Shown here: positions 24,851-36,619 of the stretch, in pieces
Layout of the letters: each line of letters begins with the position of its first letter
How positions within the stretch are numbered: the first letter of the stretch is position 1
Assembly (NCBI RefSeq): GCF_000346465.2
Contig: NC_034011.1
Coordinates: 1,220,765 to 1,284,764 of the forward strand
From: Prunus persica
Taxonomy: Eukaryota > Streptophyta > Magnoliopsida > Rosales > Rosaceae
DNA length: 64,000 nucleotides
Direction of reading: 5' to 3'
Made by a program: the position numbers and the translations under genes
Notes under the pieces: model-generated
What the model was told of the DNA's origin: nothing
The model's database searches: none
The model's input: the letters and a program-made list of their open reading frames with translations, nothing else

Positions 24851-25814
24851 CCATGTATTTATAGGGATCTAGGCATCTAAAGTTTTCGAAGAATATCTTA
24901 TTTGGAAGGAAAATATTTTTTCCTCAAATTGTAGAGATTGAATCAAATAGAAATTTGATTAGGATCAAATCACTAATTGATGATGATATCTCTAAATTAG
25001 GATAATATCTAAATTTGTGATATTATCTTATTATATAAAGATAATATCCCCTATTTATAGTATTAATTAATTAACCAAATAAATAAATTTAATTAATTAA
25101 TCTATAAGATATTCTTCTTATCCACATGGCGTCTTGTGATTAGAAGCTGAATTATTTGCTCCTACGTCCTTTTTGTCTGGTTCGAAGCTCTCTCCTTCCT
25201 AAGAACTAGTTGTTTGTCAAGCTCTTGCTCATTTTTTAGGCTTCGTGCCTCATTGCAGCTTAGTTTACCCATATTTCCACCAACCCAGCCCTCCCAATGT
25301 TTCCCCTTTCCCCTCAAACTCCATAGTCCTAACCTTGCTCCTTCCTCCTTATCCCACCCAATAGATCTCCTCTTCCACAAATTTCTATTCTCTATCTATA
25401 ACGCAGGTTCTCCCTCTCCAAATTCGTTTTTGCCTCTCCATTGGATTGTTACATAACGTTGAATCCCATAAATCTCGGAAGATGCGAGTCACATCTCGGG
25501 TTCATTCCAATTTCTTGGTGTTCATTCAATTGGCTTTGGGTTGTATGGTTGTTATCCGATTGGCTTTGGGTTGTGTCCCATGATCTTCTGCATTCTTCAC
25601 CCATTATGCCTTGATTTTCTGCGTGACCTTTTGGAGTGTAATTTTCTTTACCCTAGTGCATTATAACGACACTGAGGAAGTATACGCATATGCACGCATA
25701 TATACTTATTGCTACAGGCTAAAGCACAATACATGACACATGATCAAGCACATGATCAAGCATTAGATGCTTCTGGTTTGATTCTCGTGAACAGCTAGGT
25801 GGTGGTGGTGGTGC

Positions 25815-26556
25815 TTAGAGCTTGCTTGTGATGTTGATGTTTCGCACTTTAGATGGCTTGGGGGTTGCATCTTTAGGGACAACAATGGTGAGAACTCCAT
25901 TCTCCACTTGAGCTTTTATCTGATCCACCTTCACGTTTTCCGGCAATTCAATTTCCCGAGAAAAGTCTCCTTTCCCCGTCCCTCTCTCTGCCACATGCCA
26001 AACTGTGTCTTTTGCATGGTAAGCCTCCTCTTTCCCGCCTTCCCCTTTTATCTGCAGAACGTTCCCTTCATCTATCTGCACTTTTATGTCCTCCTTTCTA
26101 AAACCTATATATACATATATATATTTTCATCAAATCGCTCAATCTCAATATATATAAAAACAGTGCCCAATTTACTTACCCTAGTCACAAAAAATTGTTC
26201 AGTCCTAAAAACCCAATTAAGATTACAATCTAATATTTGGAGGCAGAGGAGCTAAAGAAAATGAGCTAAACTCATAAAACCCACTAATATTTCAGTTTGA
26301 AAAAATGAACTGCAAGAAGGAAAACAGAGCAAAATTTATTAAACCAGCAAAAAAAAAAGGTAAATCCCAGTTGGGATTGACTGGACTGGGAAAAAAAGTG
26401 GTATGTATGTATACCTGGAACATTGATTTTGAATATGTGGGCATTAGGAGATTCAAGCCAGTCCATGAGGGCCGTTGATCCTGACCATTCTCGGAAAATC
26501 GGAGGGCTCCACAGGAAGCGCCTCAATGGGTACCCAAAAATGCTATCAGCTGCCAT
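25815..26556 (-). CDS. Peroxisomal small heat-shock protein (HSP15.7 type)
   Basis: ATP-independent chaperone that holds unfolding proteins, here predicted in the peroxisome matrix. Exons are 26556-26415 and 26104-25815 (432 nt, 143 aa) with a 310-nt GT-AG intron in phase. The N-terminus MAADSIFGYPLRRFLWSPP matches Arabidopsis HSP15.7. The alpha-crystallin domain (about residues 33-130) includes WLESPNAHIFKINVPGF, then VWHVAERG, LPENVKVDQIKA, and the signature VENGVLTIVVPK. The protein ends in SKL, a canonical PTS1 peroxisomal targeting signal. I chose the internal Met at 26556 because it matches the family N-terminus; an upstream in-frame Met at 26637 would add a non-conserved 27-residue leader. 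Heat-shock elements lie just upstream. Confidence 0.94.
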
Positions 26557-26690
26557 TGTTTGTTTGTCTACTTGGTCTGTCTCTGAAGCTTCCGTGTATT
26601 CTGGTTTGGTGTTTGATGTGAACAATTGAGAGAACAAAAATGGTCTGGATGACGGGTTACTAATACTATTGGACTCATCTGACAGAACCG

Positions 26691-26713
26691 AGAAGCTTCT
26701 TCTGAAACCTTCT
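26691..26713 (-). promoter_or_regulatory. Heat-shock element upstream of the small HSP
   Basis: AGAAGCTTCT is a perfect inverted nGAAnnTTCn dimer at 26691-26700. It is followed by GAAACCTTC at 26704-26712, giving alternating GAA/TTC modules about 135-155 nt upstream of the start codon. These are the binding units of plant heat-shock factors, so the gene is probably heat-inducible. Confidence 0.65.
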
Positions 26714-27947
26714 TATCCCTTCTTCAGTTTCCAAGGTATTATCTTCTACGACATTCCAGCAACATCTCTGTCGTATTTGGGCTTTTCATGGGTCTGAAAA
26801 CCATGGGCCATTCTGTGATCTATTTTGCTGGTTTGGTTTCTCAAAAAGAAAAATGAGTAGGGTAGAATTCTTGAGAAATTTGCTATGGACATTAGATATG
26901 TGAATCCAAACATTAATAATTTTTACATCTCTTGCCAATTGACTCAAAAAGTTTAAAGGATGATGACCAATTTCCATGTTGTTGATGCATTGCCAAATTC
27001 TTGATGGGCTTGCATGTTAAAGGCTGCCATAATCTTGACCTTGGTGTGCGCAAAGTTTGATTCTCCCTTCATTGTCAATCTATGTAGTTTTGTTTAGTAG
27101 CAATTGTTATTGGATGCTACATTCATTATGTCCCATATTCTTCTTCTGAGTACGATGTTCATTTTGACCCAAAAAATAAAAGTATGATGTTCACTTAAAA
27201 CAGATGGTGAAATGAAATTTTATAGTCTAAGTTGTTAAAAATAATGAAAGAGTAGTTTTCATGTTGTCAACAGGGTTCATAACTCAGAGGCTCGGTAATA
27301 AGATAGCACAAGGTAAGTTATAAATTTATACATCCTAAATTAAAATCTTCATAGATGGGTGCGCAAATTTTATTTATTTATTGGACTTAACAAATAGTTT
27401 GGATTTGATTCTTGTATTATCTTTACCTTAATGAGGAAGTGAGTGATAAACAAAATTTCCTATTCCTTGGATAGCAATGTTTTTAAATTATTGCAAAGCT
27501 TCATCATCAAGAAACCATACAAAATGAATTATATGGTGACATTTTATAAAGCCCAAAACAATCATATATTTAAGAAATTACAAAAAGAAAAAGAAAAAGA
27601 AAAAGAAAGAAAAAAAGATCATCTGTGCTTTTACAAAAAGAATATGCCAATTTTTTTTCATACTAGACAACACACTTTTGTCAAGTGGAGGGGAGATTGG
27701 AATCTCGAGCCTCCTTTTGTCACCCACCCTCCTTTCAACTTTGTTTTGGGTAAGTGCCCCATCGTACATCTTTCCATCTTTTCCATATTTTCTATGAACT
27801 CTACTTTCCGAGAGAAAAACATGATCTTAAATCAAAGAAAGAAAATAGCATAAAGATTAAAGAGGGAGAGGAAAGTAGACATAATGAAGAAAAAAGAGAG
27901 CCAAAAGCAAATCACTTCGGAAGCCAATAACTTTGCAAGCTCATTAT
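26714..27947. other. Intergenic between small HSP and PDLP gene
   Basis: No gene is supported. An A-rich low-complexity tract (AAAAGAAAAAG repeats) lies near 27580-27620. The frame running through 27443-27853 is biased by that tract and has no recognised domain. Bases just below 27948 are the probable 3' UTR of the PDLP gene. Confidence 0.5.
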
Positions 27948-29087
27948 TTATTTACCTGCACATAAAAAAGTAACATTATGTTAACATATCCCTGAATATA
28001 CAGTATCTATCTGCTTTCTTGTCCTAAAGCCAGTGGAAATTAATAATAAAATAAAGGATAAATTAGGGTAAAAGAAAGGTAATCAAATGAAGATTTTACG
28101 TACCATTTCCCCCAAACACCTTTCTGATGAAGGTAAGAAAAACGATGAGCAGAGCAACTCCAGCCAATAGTCCAATAATAACAGCAAATGTCTTCTCACT
28201 ATCATTGGTAGATTTATCTGCCATTCATATTGTTGAAAAACAAGAACCAAAAAAAAAAAAAAATTGTTATATCTATATGTTTCGTCAATCAATAATACTA
28301 GAGACATTAAATTTGTTCGTTAAATAATACGATCGTATAAGCAAATTAAGTGTAACTTACCATGATGGCCCTTAGAGTAAAAATTAGATCCACCAGTTGA
28401 GTACCTAGCATAACACTTGGCCAAGAACATATCACCATAAACAGCTCCACCACACTCACTTTTAACCCGTCCGATTGCCTCCGACACACAATCCTGACAC
28501 TCCGATAAGCTTAAATCACCAACGCATTGCGCCAAACCCTGCACTTCCCCTGACCCACCAACTCTATATGGCCCACTGGACCCAACCAAGGCCGCCAACA
28601 CTGAATCTCTACGGCCCATTCCATCGGCATCATACCCAATCGACGGTCCACATTTCTTCAACACCACAGTCTTGTCCTCCACTCCCAAAAAACTAGTGTT
28701 GTCATACTTGATGTAGCATCCTTCTAGCTGAAGAGCGCCACCGGAGGTGTAGGAGCAGAGGTGCCCTACTTGGCTCACGGCACGAGCAACACACGTGGCG
28801 CAGTCGGGCATGGCCAGGTCACCACGGCATTGGTAGAGTCCGTAGATGACGTCTTGAGGGCTTGAGCCCATGATGGTGTAGTTGTTGTACGAGGAGTAGG
28901 TGGCCGAGTTGACCAGGGAGGTGAGGAGTGAGTTGAGATTCGACTCGTAGGGCGAGTCGGGTACATACTTTTGCTGTGTGCAGCCTCCAAACACAAAGGA
29001 GTCTGTGGAGGAGGAACTTGTAGGACTGTAGAGACATGAGAGAGAAACAAGGACTGTAAAGAAGGAGAGAAGAGTTGTTCCCATCAT
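27948..29087 (-). CDS. Plasmodesmata-located protein (PDLP), two DUF26 domains
   Basis: Type I membrane protein of the cysteine-rich-repeat secretory family; PDLPs sit at plasmodesmata and promote callose deposition, restricting cell-to-cell traffic. Exons are 29087-28361, 28217-28104 and a terminal coding segment of only 8 nt, 27955-27948 (849 nt, 282 aa). Signal peptide about residues 1-28. Each ectodomain DUF26 unit has the C-X8-C-X2-C core: CRGDLAMPDCATC and CVGDLSLSECQDC. A single transmembrane helix (about 253-273, FAVIIGLLAGVALLIVFLTF) is followed by a short RKVFGGNGK tail, which is the PDLP layout and excludes a DUF26 receptor kinase. I start at the MM pair (29087). An upstream Met at 29135 would translate a GA-microsatellite leader into a Leu/Ser run. 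Confidence 0.9.
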
Positions 29088-30040
29088 TTTTTGGGACAAG
29101 AGAGAGAGAGAGAGAGGTAATGAGAACGTTGGCAAATCTGTACTAGTCTCTAGCTAGGAACATTAACGTTGGAGCTTAAACCCCTTAATAAGAGACTAAT
29201 AATTTGCTGCTTTTTTTTGGGGCAATTTTCTAAGAAACAAAAAACTAATAGCATATACACAAAGTTGTACCTTTTTTTTTATTACAAAAAATGTTACACC
29301 TTTATCTTTTCAGAAAGTGGACTGTTTTTACGACATGTCAAACATACATACTATCCATATTCATTATAGCTACAGTAATATTTGATCAATAATGTATATT
29401 ATCAAATCAAAAAGTTTGCTAAATACGTATGGTTTACAAATAATTACATGTATTTGACGTTCACTTGGAAGTCTTTGCAATAGCAGAGGTCAAATATCTT
29501 CCGCTGATGATTATTTGGCTTTGACCCCAAGAGAAATATCCATGTTCATTTGATATCTTTGCAAATAATTAAAGACTTGCATCAGATATTGAAAAGTGCA
29601 GTAGGTCACTGTTACAGTGTTGTGTAATGTGTCACAACAGAGATCATGGTGTAAAACTTGAGAAAGCGTTTAGATGACTATAGCATTATTGTAAATATTT
29701 ATTCTCACCTTGTCACTTTTGGTATATTCAGTTTAATATAAGACCTCAAGACACAAAAGGGATGACGCTTCTTTTCATTTTCTAGAATTTCTAGATGGTC
29801 CATGAATCATAGGTATAGACCTTTACCATGAATTATACATAGACCTTTTTCGAGTGAAGACACAAACACAACGGTGCCCATCGCACCATAATTGTGCTCT
29901 CTCACCATCTAACTTTATATGACAGCTTACTTCAGGAGAAAGAAACGCCTCAACACCAGTTGGAGTTCAATTTATGAGCAACTTAGCAAAAAAATAGCAC
30001 TACATGCTCTTTATTATAGCTCTAAGGTGAAAGTTTTGTT

Positions 30041-30186
30041 GCCATCAGGATCTAGCCTAGTGAAAAAAAGAGCATTAACATGAAGACTAATGGTCTTAGG
30101 TTCGAATCCCATGACACCTTAGTAATATATGTGTGTGAGAAACCCTTCTCCCCTTTGCATACTTGTATTATTTTATTGGGAAAAAA
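30041..30186 (+). mobile_element. Full-length SINE with 16-bp target duplication
   Basis: This is the best-preserved copy. It has A box TAGCCTAGTGAAA (consensus TRGCNNAGYGG), B box GGTTCGAATCC, a 3' module TGTGTGTGAGAAACCCTTCT, and a short A tail. It is flanked by AGGTGAAAGTTTTGTT at 30025-30040 and again at 30187-30202. Internal polymerase III boxes with an A tail and variable-length duplication identify a tRNA-derived SINE. Confidence 0.9.
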
Positions 30187-30839
30187 AGGTGAAAGTTTTG
30201 TTTCCAAGCATGAAAGGAAAAAATGAGAGATGTGGGAGGTGATTTGCACAGGTTAAATTAACGTCCATGTGTGTAATTATCTTGTTAAGTGTAAAATATA
30301 TCTTCCCTCAAGCTCAATGATTAGGTTTAGATTATGTACTTGTCATGGAAGTTAGAACACCATGTGAATTTGAAGCAATTCTATGTGGGCCTTGACACCC
30401 TCACAAAAGTCACGAGATGTTGTTAGGTCCCCCACTAAAGAACACTAAAATAAATAGAAACGTGTTAAGTTTAGGCCTGTAAAATGGGTTGGGTCGGTCA
30501 TGAGACTAGACCTTCAAAAAGTCCAAGATTAAGCAAACTTATCAATACAAACCTAGCCCCTTAAATCTTGAATAATTGTTGAAGTCACACACTAAATTCA
30601 TTGAAGATTAATTCAAGGCCCATGCAAAACATCAAGGACTTTCATGTCTGTTCAAAGTGTCTGTCTCTGAAGTACCCTAAATAAACTTCTGGTTCTGATC
30701 ACTACTCTACGACTACACATAAAGAATGGGGCAGTCAGAATTTAATGCATACAGTTTTGTAGCTCCCACTCCACAACAAACACTTGTGGTATCGATCGGC
30801 CTCTCTCTGCCATCATATATTGTTTGCTTCGTTTGTTAC

Positions 30840-30840
<1 letters not shown>

Positions 30841-30879
<39 letters not shown>
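30841..30879 (+). repeat. (TC)n microsatellite
   Basis: An uninterrupted TC dinucleotide tract of about 39 bases followed by TGTGTG. It is in intergenic DNA and gives the Leu/Ser-rich frame seen there. Confidence 0.95.
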
Positions 30880-30884
<5 letters not shown>

Positions 30885-32078
30885 AAAGTATGTATAGATG
30901 AAGTAGTGGAGGTGCAAGCTGTGAATGTTAATTAATTAATTTTGTTTCCTTTCAGAAGTTCAGAACAAAGAATGAGAGGGGACGATAGGGTTTGTGTGTC
31001 CAATTCAGTAATGTATATGTCGTATTAAATTTATGGTATTTTGTCTTTGGTCGCTTCATGCCCACCACTCCACAGTTTACGCTTGTGGTTTAGAAATCGT
31101 CCAGACGGCCATTGTCATTTTCAGTTTACTCTTTTACAAGAACGGATTCAGGATTTTAAATTAAGTTGGGTTAAATTTATCTTACGCACATAGCTATTAA
31201 ATTTGACGGTACTAAGTGAAATTCATTGATAACAAAAAATTATAACTAATCATAATGACATAATGAGTTTTATTCCTCAAAACGCATCTAATACGTAATT
31301 CTTTTATATTTTCTACTTGCAGGAGTTATTTTTTAACAAACATGAAAATAAGAGGGGTTGTTTTTTACCAAAAATTAAAAGAAACAGGGTTTTTTGTATT
31401 TGGCCTTTGGCCCCTTTTGTACCAAAAGGAAAATATGAGAGAAAAAAAAGGTGAAGGGGGATTATGAGAGTGCAGTGGAGGGCTTCTCATTGGGTGGGAT
31501 GGGTGTATCAGTTTAGGCTTAAAAAGACAAAGTCACCTGGCTATAGCACAGGTTAGTCAAAGAGTAGGTCCGTAGCTGCTCTCTTAGATAAAAGGTCGTC
31601 CATAATTAAGAACAATTGATGGCCATATGCTGCATCAATCATCAGTACCTGTGGTGATTGGTGAACAGCTTATTCCTAGTTGTTGTAAATTTTATTGGTG
31701 TTTTTAATCTTACTTACCCCATGTTGACCCCCACTAGTCTTCTTGTTGGGTTGGGGCTTGAGGGGATGAATGAGAAGGATGACTGGGTTTTCTATTTTGG
31801 GTGTTTCTAGAGACAAAGTGGGTGTCTCGAGTAGATAGGTTGGGCTTCTATTGGTGGGGTAACTTATTGCAGGTAATTTAGAACTCCATCTACCACCATT
31901 TCAATGTGACTTCCAGTTGGGTGGAACTAGAGATACTTTCAAAATTGTAAAACTTGGGCCTTTTGAGCTTATCAGAAGGAGATCTCTAGCTGTTATGAAG
32001 CATGATTTTGCCTAACTTTGTGAGTCGATTACCAAAATACGGATACTTGTGCTTAGTGAAATAAAACTGAACATGTGG

Positions 32079-32209
32079 CAACTGGGTTTAGCCTAGGGAA
32101 AAAGAGCGTTAACTTTCAGATCATTGGTTTCAAGTTCGAACTCCCATGACATCTTGGTAGTGTGTGAGAAAATTCCCCTCCTCTTCCCTTGCTTTGGCTA
32201 TAAAAAAAA
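32079..32209 (+). mobile_element. Full-length SINE with ~15-bp target duplication
   Basis: A-box region TTAGCCTAGGGAAAAAGAGC, B box AGTTCGAACTC, 3' module GTGTGTGAGAAAATTCCCCT and an A tail. It is flanked by AAACTGAACATGTGG (32064-32078) and AAACTGAACAAGTGG (32210-32224), which differ at one base. It is the same family as the 30-kb copy. Confidence 0.88.
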
Positions 32210-32889
32210 AAACTGAACAAGTGGGCTAATCCTGGCTTGCCTCAGCCATTAATTTCCATGACTTCAAGCGTGGACCAAACATGTCCACAATTCTCTTCCA
32301 CTGAATTTATGTCAAGTTCTTCTAGAAATGCTGCTGTGGTTTGGAGGACTTTACTTTCAACAATGCTAGGTTGTCATCAACTTGCTGAAGGAAGACTTGC
32401 AGGATCAACTTGTAATGTCCCAAGAGGCAATAGGATGCCATAGCTGGAGACAGAATGAGAAGCGTACAAAAATCGGTTTTGTCTTAATTCATTAATGGCC
32501 AAGTCAGCAGATTGTGTTGGTTGTATTACTAAGTAGTTAGTCAGAGTTGGAAGACGGCATATAATCTTATGAAGGCTCGTTTGGGATTACTTCTTCTGCT
32601 TTATAAGCGATTTTTTTAGAAGCAGGTTTATTATAAGCAGTTTAAGATTCTTATTAAAAATACAAGTGTGAAAATGGACCCTCTTATTATTAGAAACAAC
32701 CTTGCCCAGAGTTGGCCTCAACCCGAGATGATTAATTGTAACAAAAGCTCTGGAACTGGGACTTCCAACAAAACAAGAACCAGTTCTTTTCAGGTGTCAA
32801 TTTTTCTTGCTTGTTTGAAACCTATAGTACTCTCTCTGCCTAAATCCTTCTTGTCTAACAGGGAAAAGTCCTTAAATACTTTTTTTTTT

Positions 32890-33959
32890 CTACATACATG
32901 CCATCAGATTTTCCCTCCTAGCTTTAAGAACATGATCTAATTCTTGGTCTTGATTTTGTTGCTGAGATGTTAGACGATTTACTAATCTATCCAAGGCTTC
33001 TTTCATCCACCAATGCTGGCAAACTTCTCTTGCTTCTTGAGCACTCATCTATCACAAAAGTAATTCCAAATAAAATCAGCAATTGCAATAATAAAAAATT
33101 ATGACCGAAGTACATATAAAGTTAATCACATACCCAAATCCTTCGTCTGAGATTCTTCTCTGGCCAGAAATCCAACTGCTCCTGAACAAGTAAAGGGAAC
33201 ATGTAACCGTCATAGTAAGCATCATGGCTTTTGCTCTTGAAGATCCATTTACCCAGTTCACCCTGCAAAAAAAATTATTTAAAAAAATTAAAAATCTTTT
33301 AAAAAAAAGGTTTTCACAAATGTAACAAGAACATCACAACATCTAATTAAATACAAGTAACAGAAAATATGAAACTAACCTCAATGAGTCCTCTTACTCC
33401 TGCTTCCTCTAACGTCTCTCGGGAGGCTGCCCCTTCCTTGGATTCATCTATTTCCCACCCTCCCTGTTATGAACAAATTGTATGAGTTTAAATTGATTGA
33501 ATTAATAATGCAAAAAAAATACGTCATTAATTAATTTGATTGAAAAGAAGATTTGGGCACCTTTGGAAAGAGCATTCCTTTGCCCTTTTGTGAAGTAATG
33601 ACAAGAACTTCTAGTTCTGGTGCATCATGCTTTGAGGGAGTCTGCTTGGAAGTTTTATATCTGTATGGAATACATCTGCAAAAGGCCAAACTTGGTTCAA
33701 TAACCTAAACAATCAAATCCTAAGACTCAATAAACCTCAAATTTCCTCTGATTCTCTCTCTCTCTCTCCACATCAGATAGCATATACATTTTGTCCCTAT
33801 AATCCATAATGAACACTCATTGCCACTCATCAATTACTGTTTTCTTTTCCAGCTAAAACCCACCGTCAAAAACCAGTAATGCAGTAATATTAATATAACC
33901 CTTCATTCCAAAAGCAACCAACAAAAGGAAAATGAAAAACTCAAAACTCCCAACACAAA

Positions 33960-34021
<62 letters not shown>

Positions 34022-34097
34022 CGAACCCTACAACTTGGCGACGACCTTTGCTGTATCGCTGCAAATGCCTGCCAGTGCGAGATACCAAGGCAACCAT
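32890..34097 (-). CDS. Nudix hydrolase, plant NUDT17/18-like
   Basis: Hydrolyses nucleoside diphosphates linked to another group; the exact substrate cannot be read from sequence. Exons are 34097-34027, 33675-33561, 33463-33380, 33262-33134 and 33048-32890 (558 nt, 185 aa), all GT-AG and in phase. It has SRTGRHLQRY near the N-terminus and GRRQVVGCIPYRYK. The complete Nudix box G-x5-E-x7-RE-x2-EE-x-G occupies about residues 63-85 (GGWEIDE, then RETLEEAGV). The exact match to the box implies an active Mg-binding site. C-terminal landmarks are YYDGYMFPLLVQEQL and WWMKEALDRL. A second in-frame Met at 34124 is created by a small duplication of the first codons; starting there would give 194 aa. 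I chose 34097 because it aligns with the usual family start. A long GA microsatellite sits in intron 1 beside exon 1. Confidence 0.9.
33964..34017 (+). repeat. (GA)n microsatellite in Nudix intron 1
   Basis: A GA dinucleotide tract of about 27 units, ten bases inside the intron from the exon-1 donor. On the gene's sense strand it is a polypyrimidine CT run. It is likely polymorphic in length. Confidence 0.95.
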
Positions 34098-34506
34098 ATT
34101 TTCTTGAGGTACCAAAGCAACCATGTTTTTGTTATTCAGATGGATTCTTGGAATGGGACCATACTAAAACTCACCCCTCTTTTATAAACAAAAAATCAAA
34201 AGAAAGAGAATATTTGGAAATCAAAACCCATAGTTTATTATTGAAAACGAAAACATATATTTTATTTGGTTTTACATTAATGCTGACCACAAATATATAT
34301 TTTAAAAAAATAAAGGAGATGAATTATTTGAATAATGATTGACGACATGCGTTCTGTTATCCAATAAAAGGGAAGGGACAGCTGAACCACCCAGTCCTAC
34401 CCCTTATAATTACTTTGCCTATATGTCAAGGCTACCTTTATCTAGTCAGCCTTACACTTCTTGCCTTTCATATTGCAAGTAAAAAAGTAGGGCTAATATT
34501 ACCAAA

Positions 34507-35145
34507 GGCATCTCCAGTCCAGCCATGGCCATAGGTTAAATATACCTTTGAAATAATGTAAAACTTATCTTATGGGTTAAACAAAAATTTGGTCATATTT
34601 GGCCTTTTAGTTCTCCAATCAGGCCATTTGTAGCCCAGCTTTAATTTAGGCCAAATTTTTTTGTGGGCCCAACATATGTGCTTTCTAAGAAGAGAAAGTA
34701 TCATGTGTGGATAAGAGCACGAATCATCTCATGCAACTGCAGATCCAACAACCAATATTAAAGGCGCGATGATGTCATTAATGACGTCAGCTAGCCGTTA
34801 AGTTTTTTGTAATGACCTTTTTAAATGTTGGTGGTTAGAACCATTGATTGAAAAGTTATTTATTTAAAACCTTTTTAAATGTTTTAAATTTGTGGAATAT
34901 AAATTAAACAATATTGTCTCTAAATAGTAGTTTAATTAAATTAAACAATACATAGTTATGGAATATATGAATGTTGTATCATAGTTTTTCTCAAAATAAT
35001 AAAATATGAAGGGTTCTAAAATATAGCCATGCATGGCTGGAGATGGAAAAATTTAGACATGCACTATTCTTTAAAAAATTACTATTTTGGAGGGCTAAAT
35101 TTATAGCACTAAACTACATTTAGCCTTATAACTGAAGATGGCCTA
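34507..35145. mobile_element. Candidate foldback/MITE element
   Basis: The left end GGCATCTCCAGTCCAGCCAT and the reverse complement of the right end (GGCCATCTTCAGTTATAAGG) share the GGC-ATCT-CAG motif. A second inverted match is at 35026-35046 (GCCATGCATGGCTGGAGATG), so the element may be composite or nested. No clear target duplication was found. The interior is AT-rich and non-coding. Confidence 0.4.
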
Positions 35146-36114
35146 AGTTCATTTATCCTATCTTAAAATTTCATTCTCAAATCTATTAAATGGTTGGATT
35201 TCTGTAATGATGAAGTATAAGTCTCATAGAGTTTTGTTCTTTTGATCACCGATTGTTTAATCCAAGTTCAATATTCGACATGTAAATTTGATTCAAGTGA
35301 CAATAAAGTGTTTTGCATTTAAAGCTGTTGTCGATCATCTCGTGGGATTAAACATGACAATTTCAGCTACATGAAGTTTAAACCGCGAATTAAACGAGAC
35401 CATATAATTTTGTTATTTTTTTTAATAATCATTAATTGTTAAATAAAAAATTCAACGGTTGACATTCAAATTCGATTCAAATGACACTTTAGTAATTCTC
35501 CTCTTTGAATTTGAATCTAGTGGTTGATAATTGTGGACTTTTCCAATCAACACTAACCAAGATATCCAAATTGAAGTCTTATATATTCACACAGTGTTCT
35601 CTTCTCATAATAATAACTAAAGTTCATGCACATGTTGTCTTTGTCCGACAACCCGTCGGTTTAAGTTCGTAAACTCATCAGATTTGAATCAAATTGACCT
35701 CAATCCAAATCTGAATCCATTTTCTTTTTGTCAGAATATAAAATTTTGTTGAAGATTCTTAACGGTTGACTTGTGTAGGTTGGATTGCAGTCGTACGTGG
35801 TGCTGAGTTTCTTGAGTAGTTTTTTTCTTCTTCTCTTATGATAAAAAAAAAAAAAGATAAAGAAAGTGACCAAATTAAGTACAAACAAAACACACACCAA
35901 TCAAGAGCTAAATGTAAGTTAAGTGAAATTGTGAAAAAGTGAGAAAATTATTTGATAGCGAAATGGGAAAAAAGTTAGGCTGTGAGTGACTCAGGGACAC
36001 GTAGCCTACTGCATGCGATGCCACACCATTTGCAAGACAACAATAATTAACCAATGAAATGAAATGAAATAAATGGTCCCTTCCTTCCTCCCAGTGGCCA
36101 GTACCATTGTTGTC

Positions 36115-36116
<2 letters not shown>

Positions 36117-36152
<36 letters not shown>
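36117..36152 (+). repeat. (CT)n microsatellite
   Basis: About 36 bases of pure CT dinucleotide in intergenic DNA, followed by CCCTCC. Confidence 0.95.
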
Positions 36153-36156
<4 letters not shown>

Positions 36157-36478
36157 CAATTAAATAATTTATTCATCACTCTGTTCGTTTAAAGTGAAAG
36201 TGGATCGTGAATCGACGTGATAAGATTCTAGCTTTTCATATTTAATATATAGTTTTTAGTTAATGTATGTAATACTGTTCATCCCTACTTTCTTTTCAAA
36301 TATTAATTCGTTTTGTCCTAACTTTTTTTATCAACAAAATTAAACTACAAAACAGATTCCTTACATGGTAAGGAATCTGTTATCATATTTGTCTCTCGAA
36401 AAATATATTACAATTCATAAATTTCAAGATTATAAGAAATTTTAAGCGGAAGATCTCTTGTTAAAACTTAATTTGGTA

Positions 36479-36619
36479 CTATCAACAGGTCTAGTTTAGT
36501 GAAAAAGAGTCTTGACTTGCAAACTTGAGATCTCAAGTTCGAATCTCCACGGCATCTATAGTTATGTGTGTGTGTGAGAAATCTCCCTCCTCATTATCAC
36601 ATGTACTGAAAAAAAAAAA
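36479..36619 (+). mobile_element. SINE with imperfect target duplication
   Basis: A-box region GTCTAGTTTAGTGAAAAAGA, B box AGTTCGAATCT, 3' module TGTGTGTGAGAAATCTCCCT and a 12-A tail. The flanks ACTTAATTTGGTA (near 36466) and CCTTAATTTGATA (near 36621) are a slightly diverged duplication. Confidence 0.85.

Larger units (their letters stand above)
21597..25814. other. Intergenic, repeat-rich, no gene
   Basis: It starts with the receptor-kinase promoter and leader. Further up are a 27-bp tandem duplication at 22829-22882, a direct duplication at 23030-23371, a 366-bp tandem duplication at 23444-24175 with a third partial copy at 24288-24450, and a retroelement-like AT-rich region to about 25130. 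The reading frames at 24.4-24.7 and 25.2-25.45 kb show no recognised domain. Bases 25690-25814 are the probable 3' UTR of the small heat-shock gene. Confidence 0.5.
29088..32889. other. Intergenic: PDLP upstream region to Nudix 3' flank
   Basis: No gene is supported. It contains two well-preserved SINEs (30041-30186 and 32079-32209), a CT microsatellite (30841-30879), and AT-rich spacer. Small frames at 30.05-30.25, 30.73-30.93 and 32.2-32.4 kb fall on the SINEs, on the microsatellite, or have no recognised domain. Bases up to about 200 below 32890 are the probable Nudix 3' UTR. Confidence 0.5.

Noticed and set aside
26557..26637. N-terminal extension of the small HSP starting at 26637
   Set aside because: The 27-residue leader is not seen in the family, and the internal Met matches the conserved N-terminus.
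30080..30110. GGTTCGAATCC motif as a possible tRNA gene
   Set aside because: Part of the SINE; the acceptor and anticodon arms of a functional tRNA are not present.
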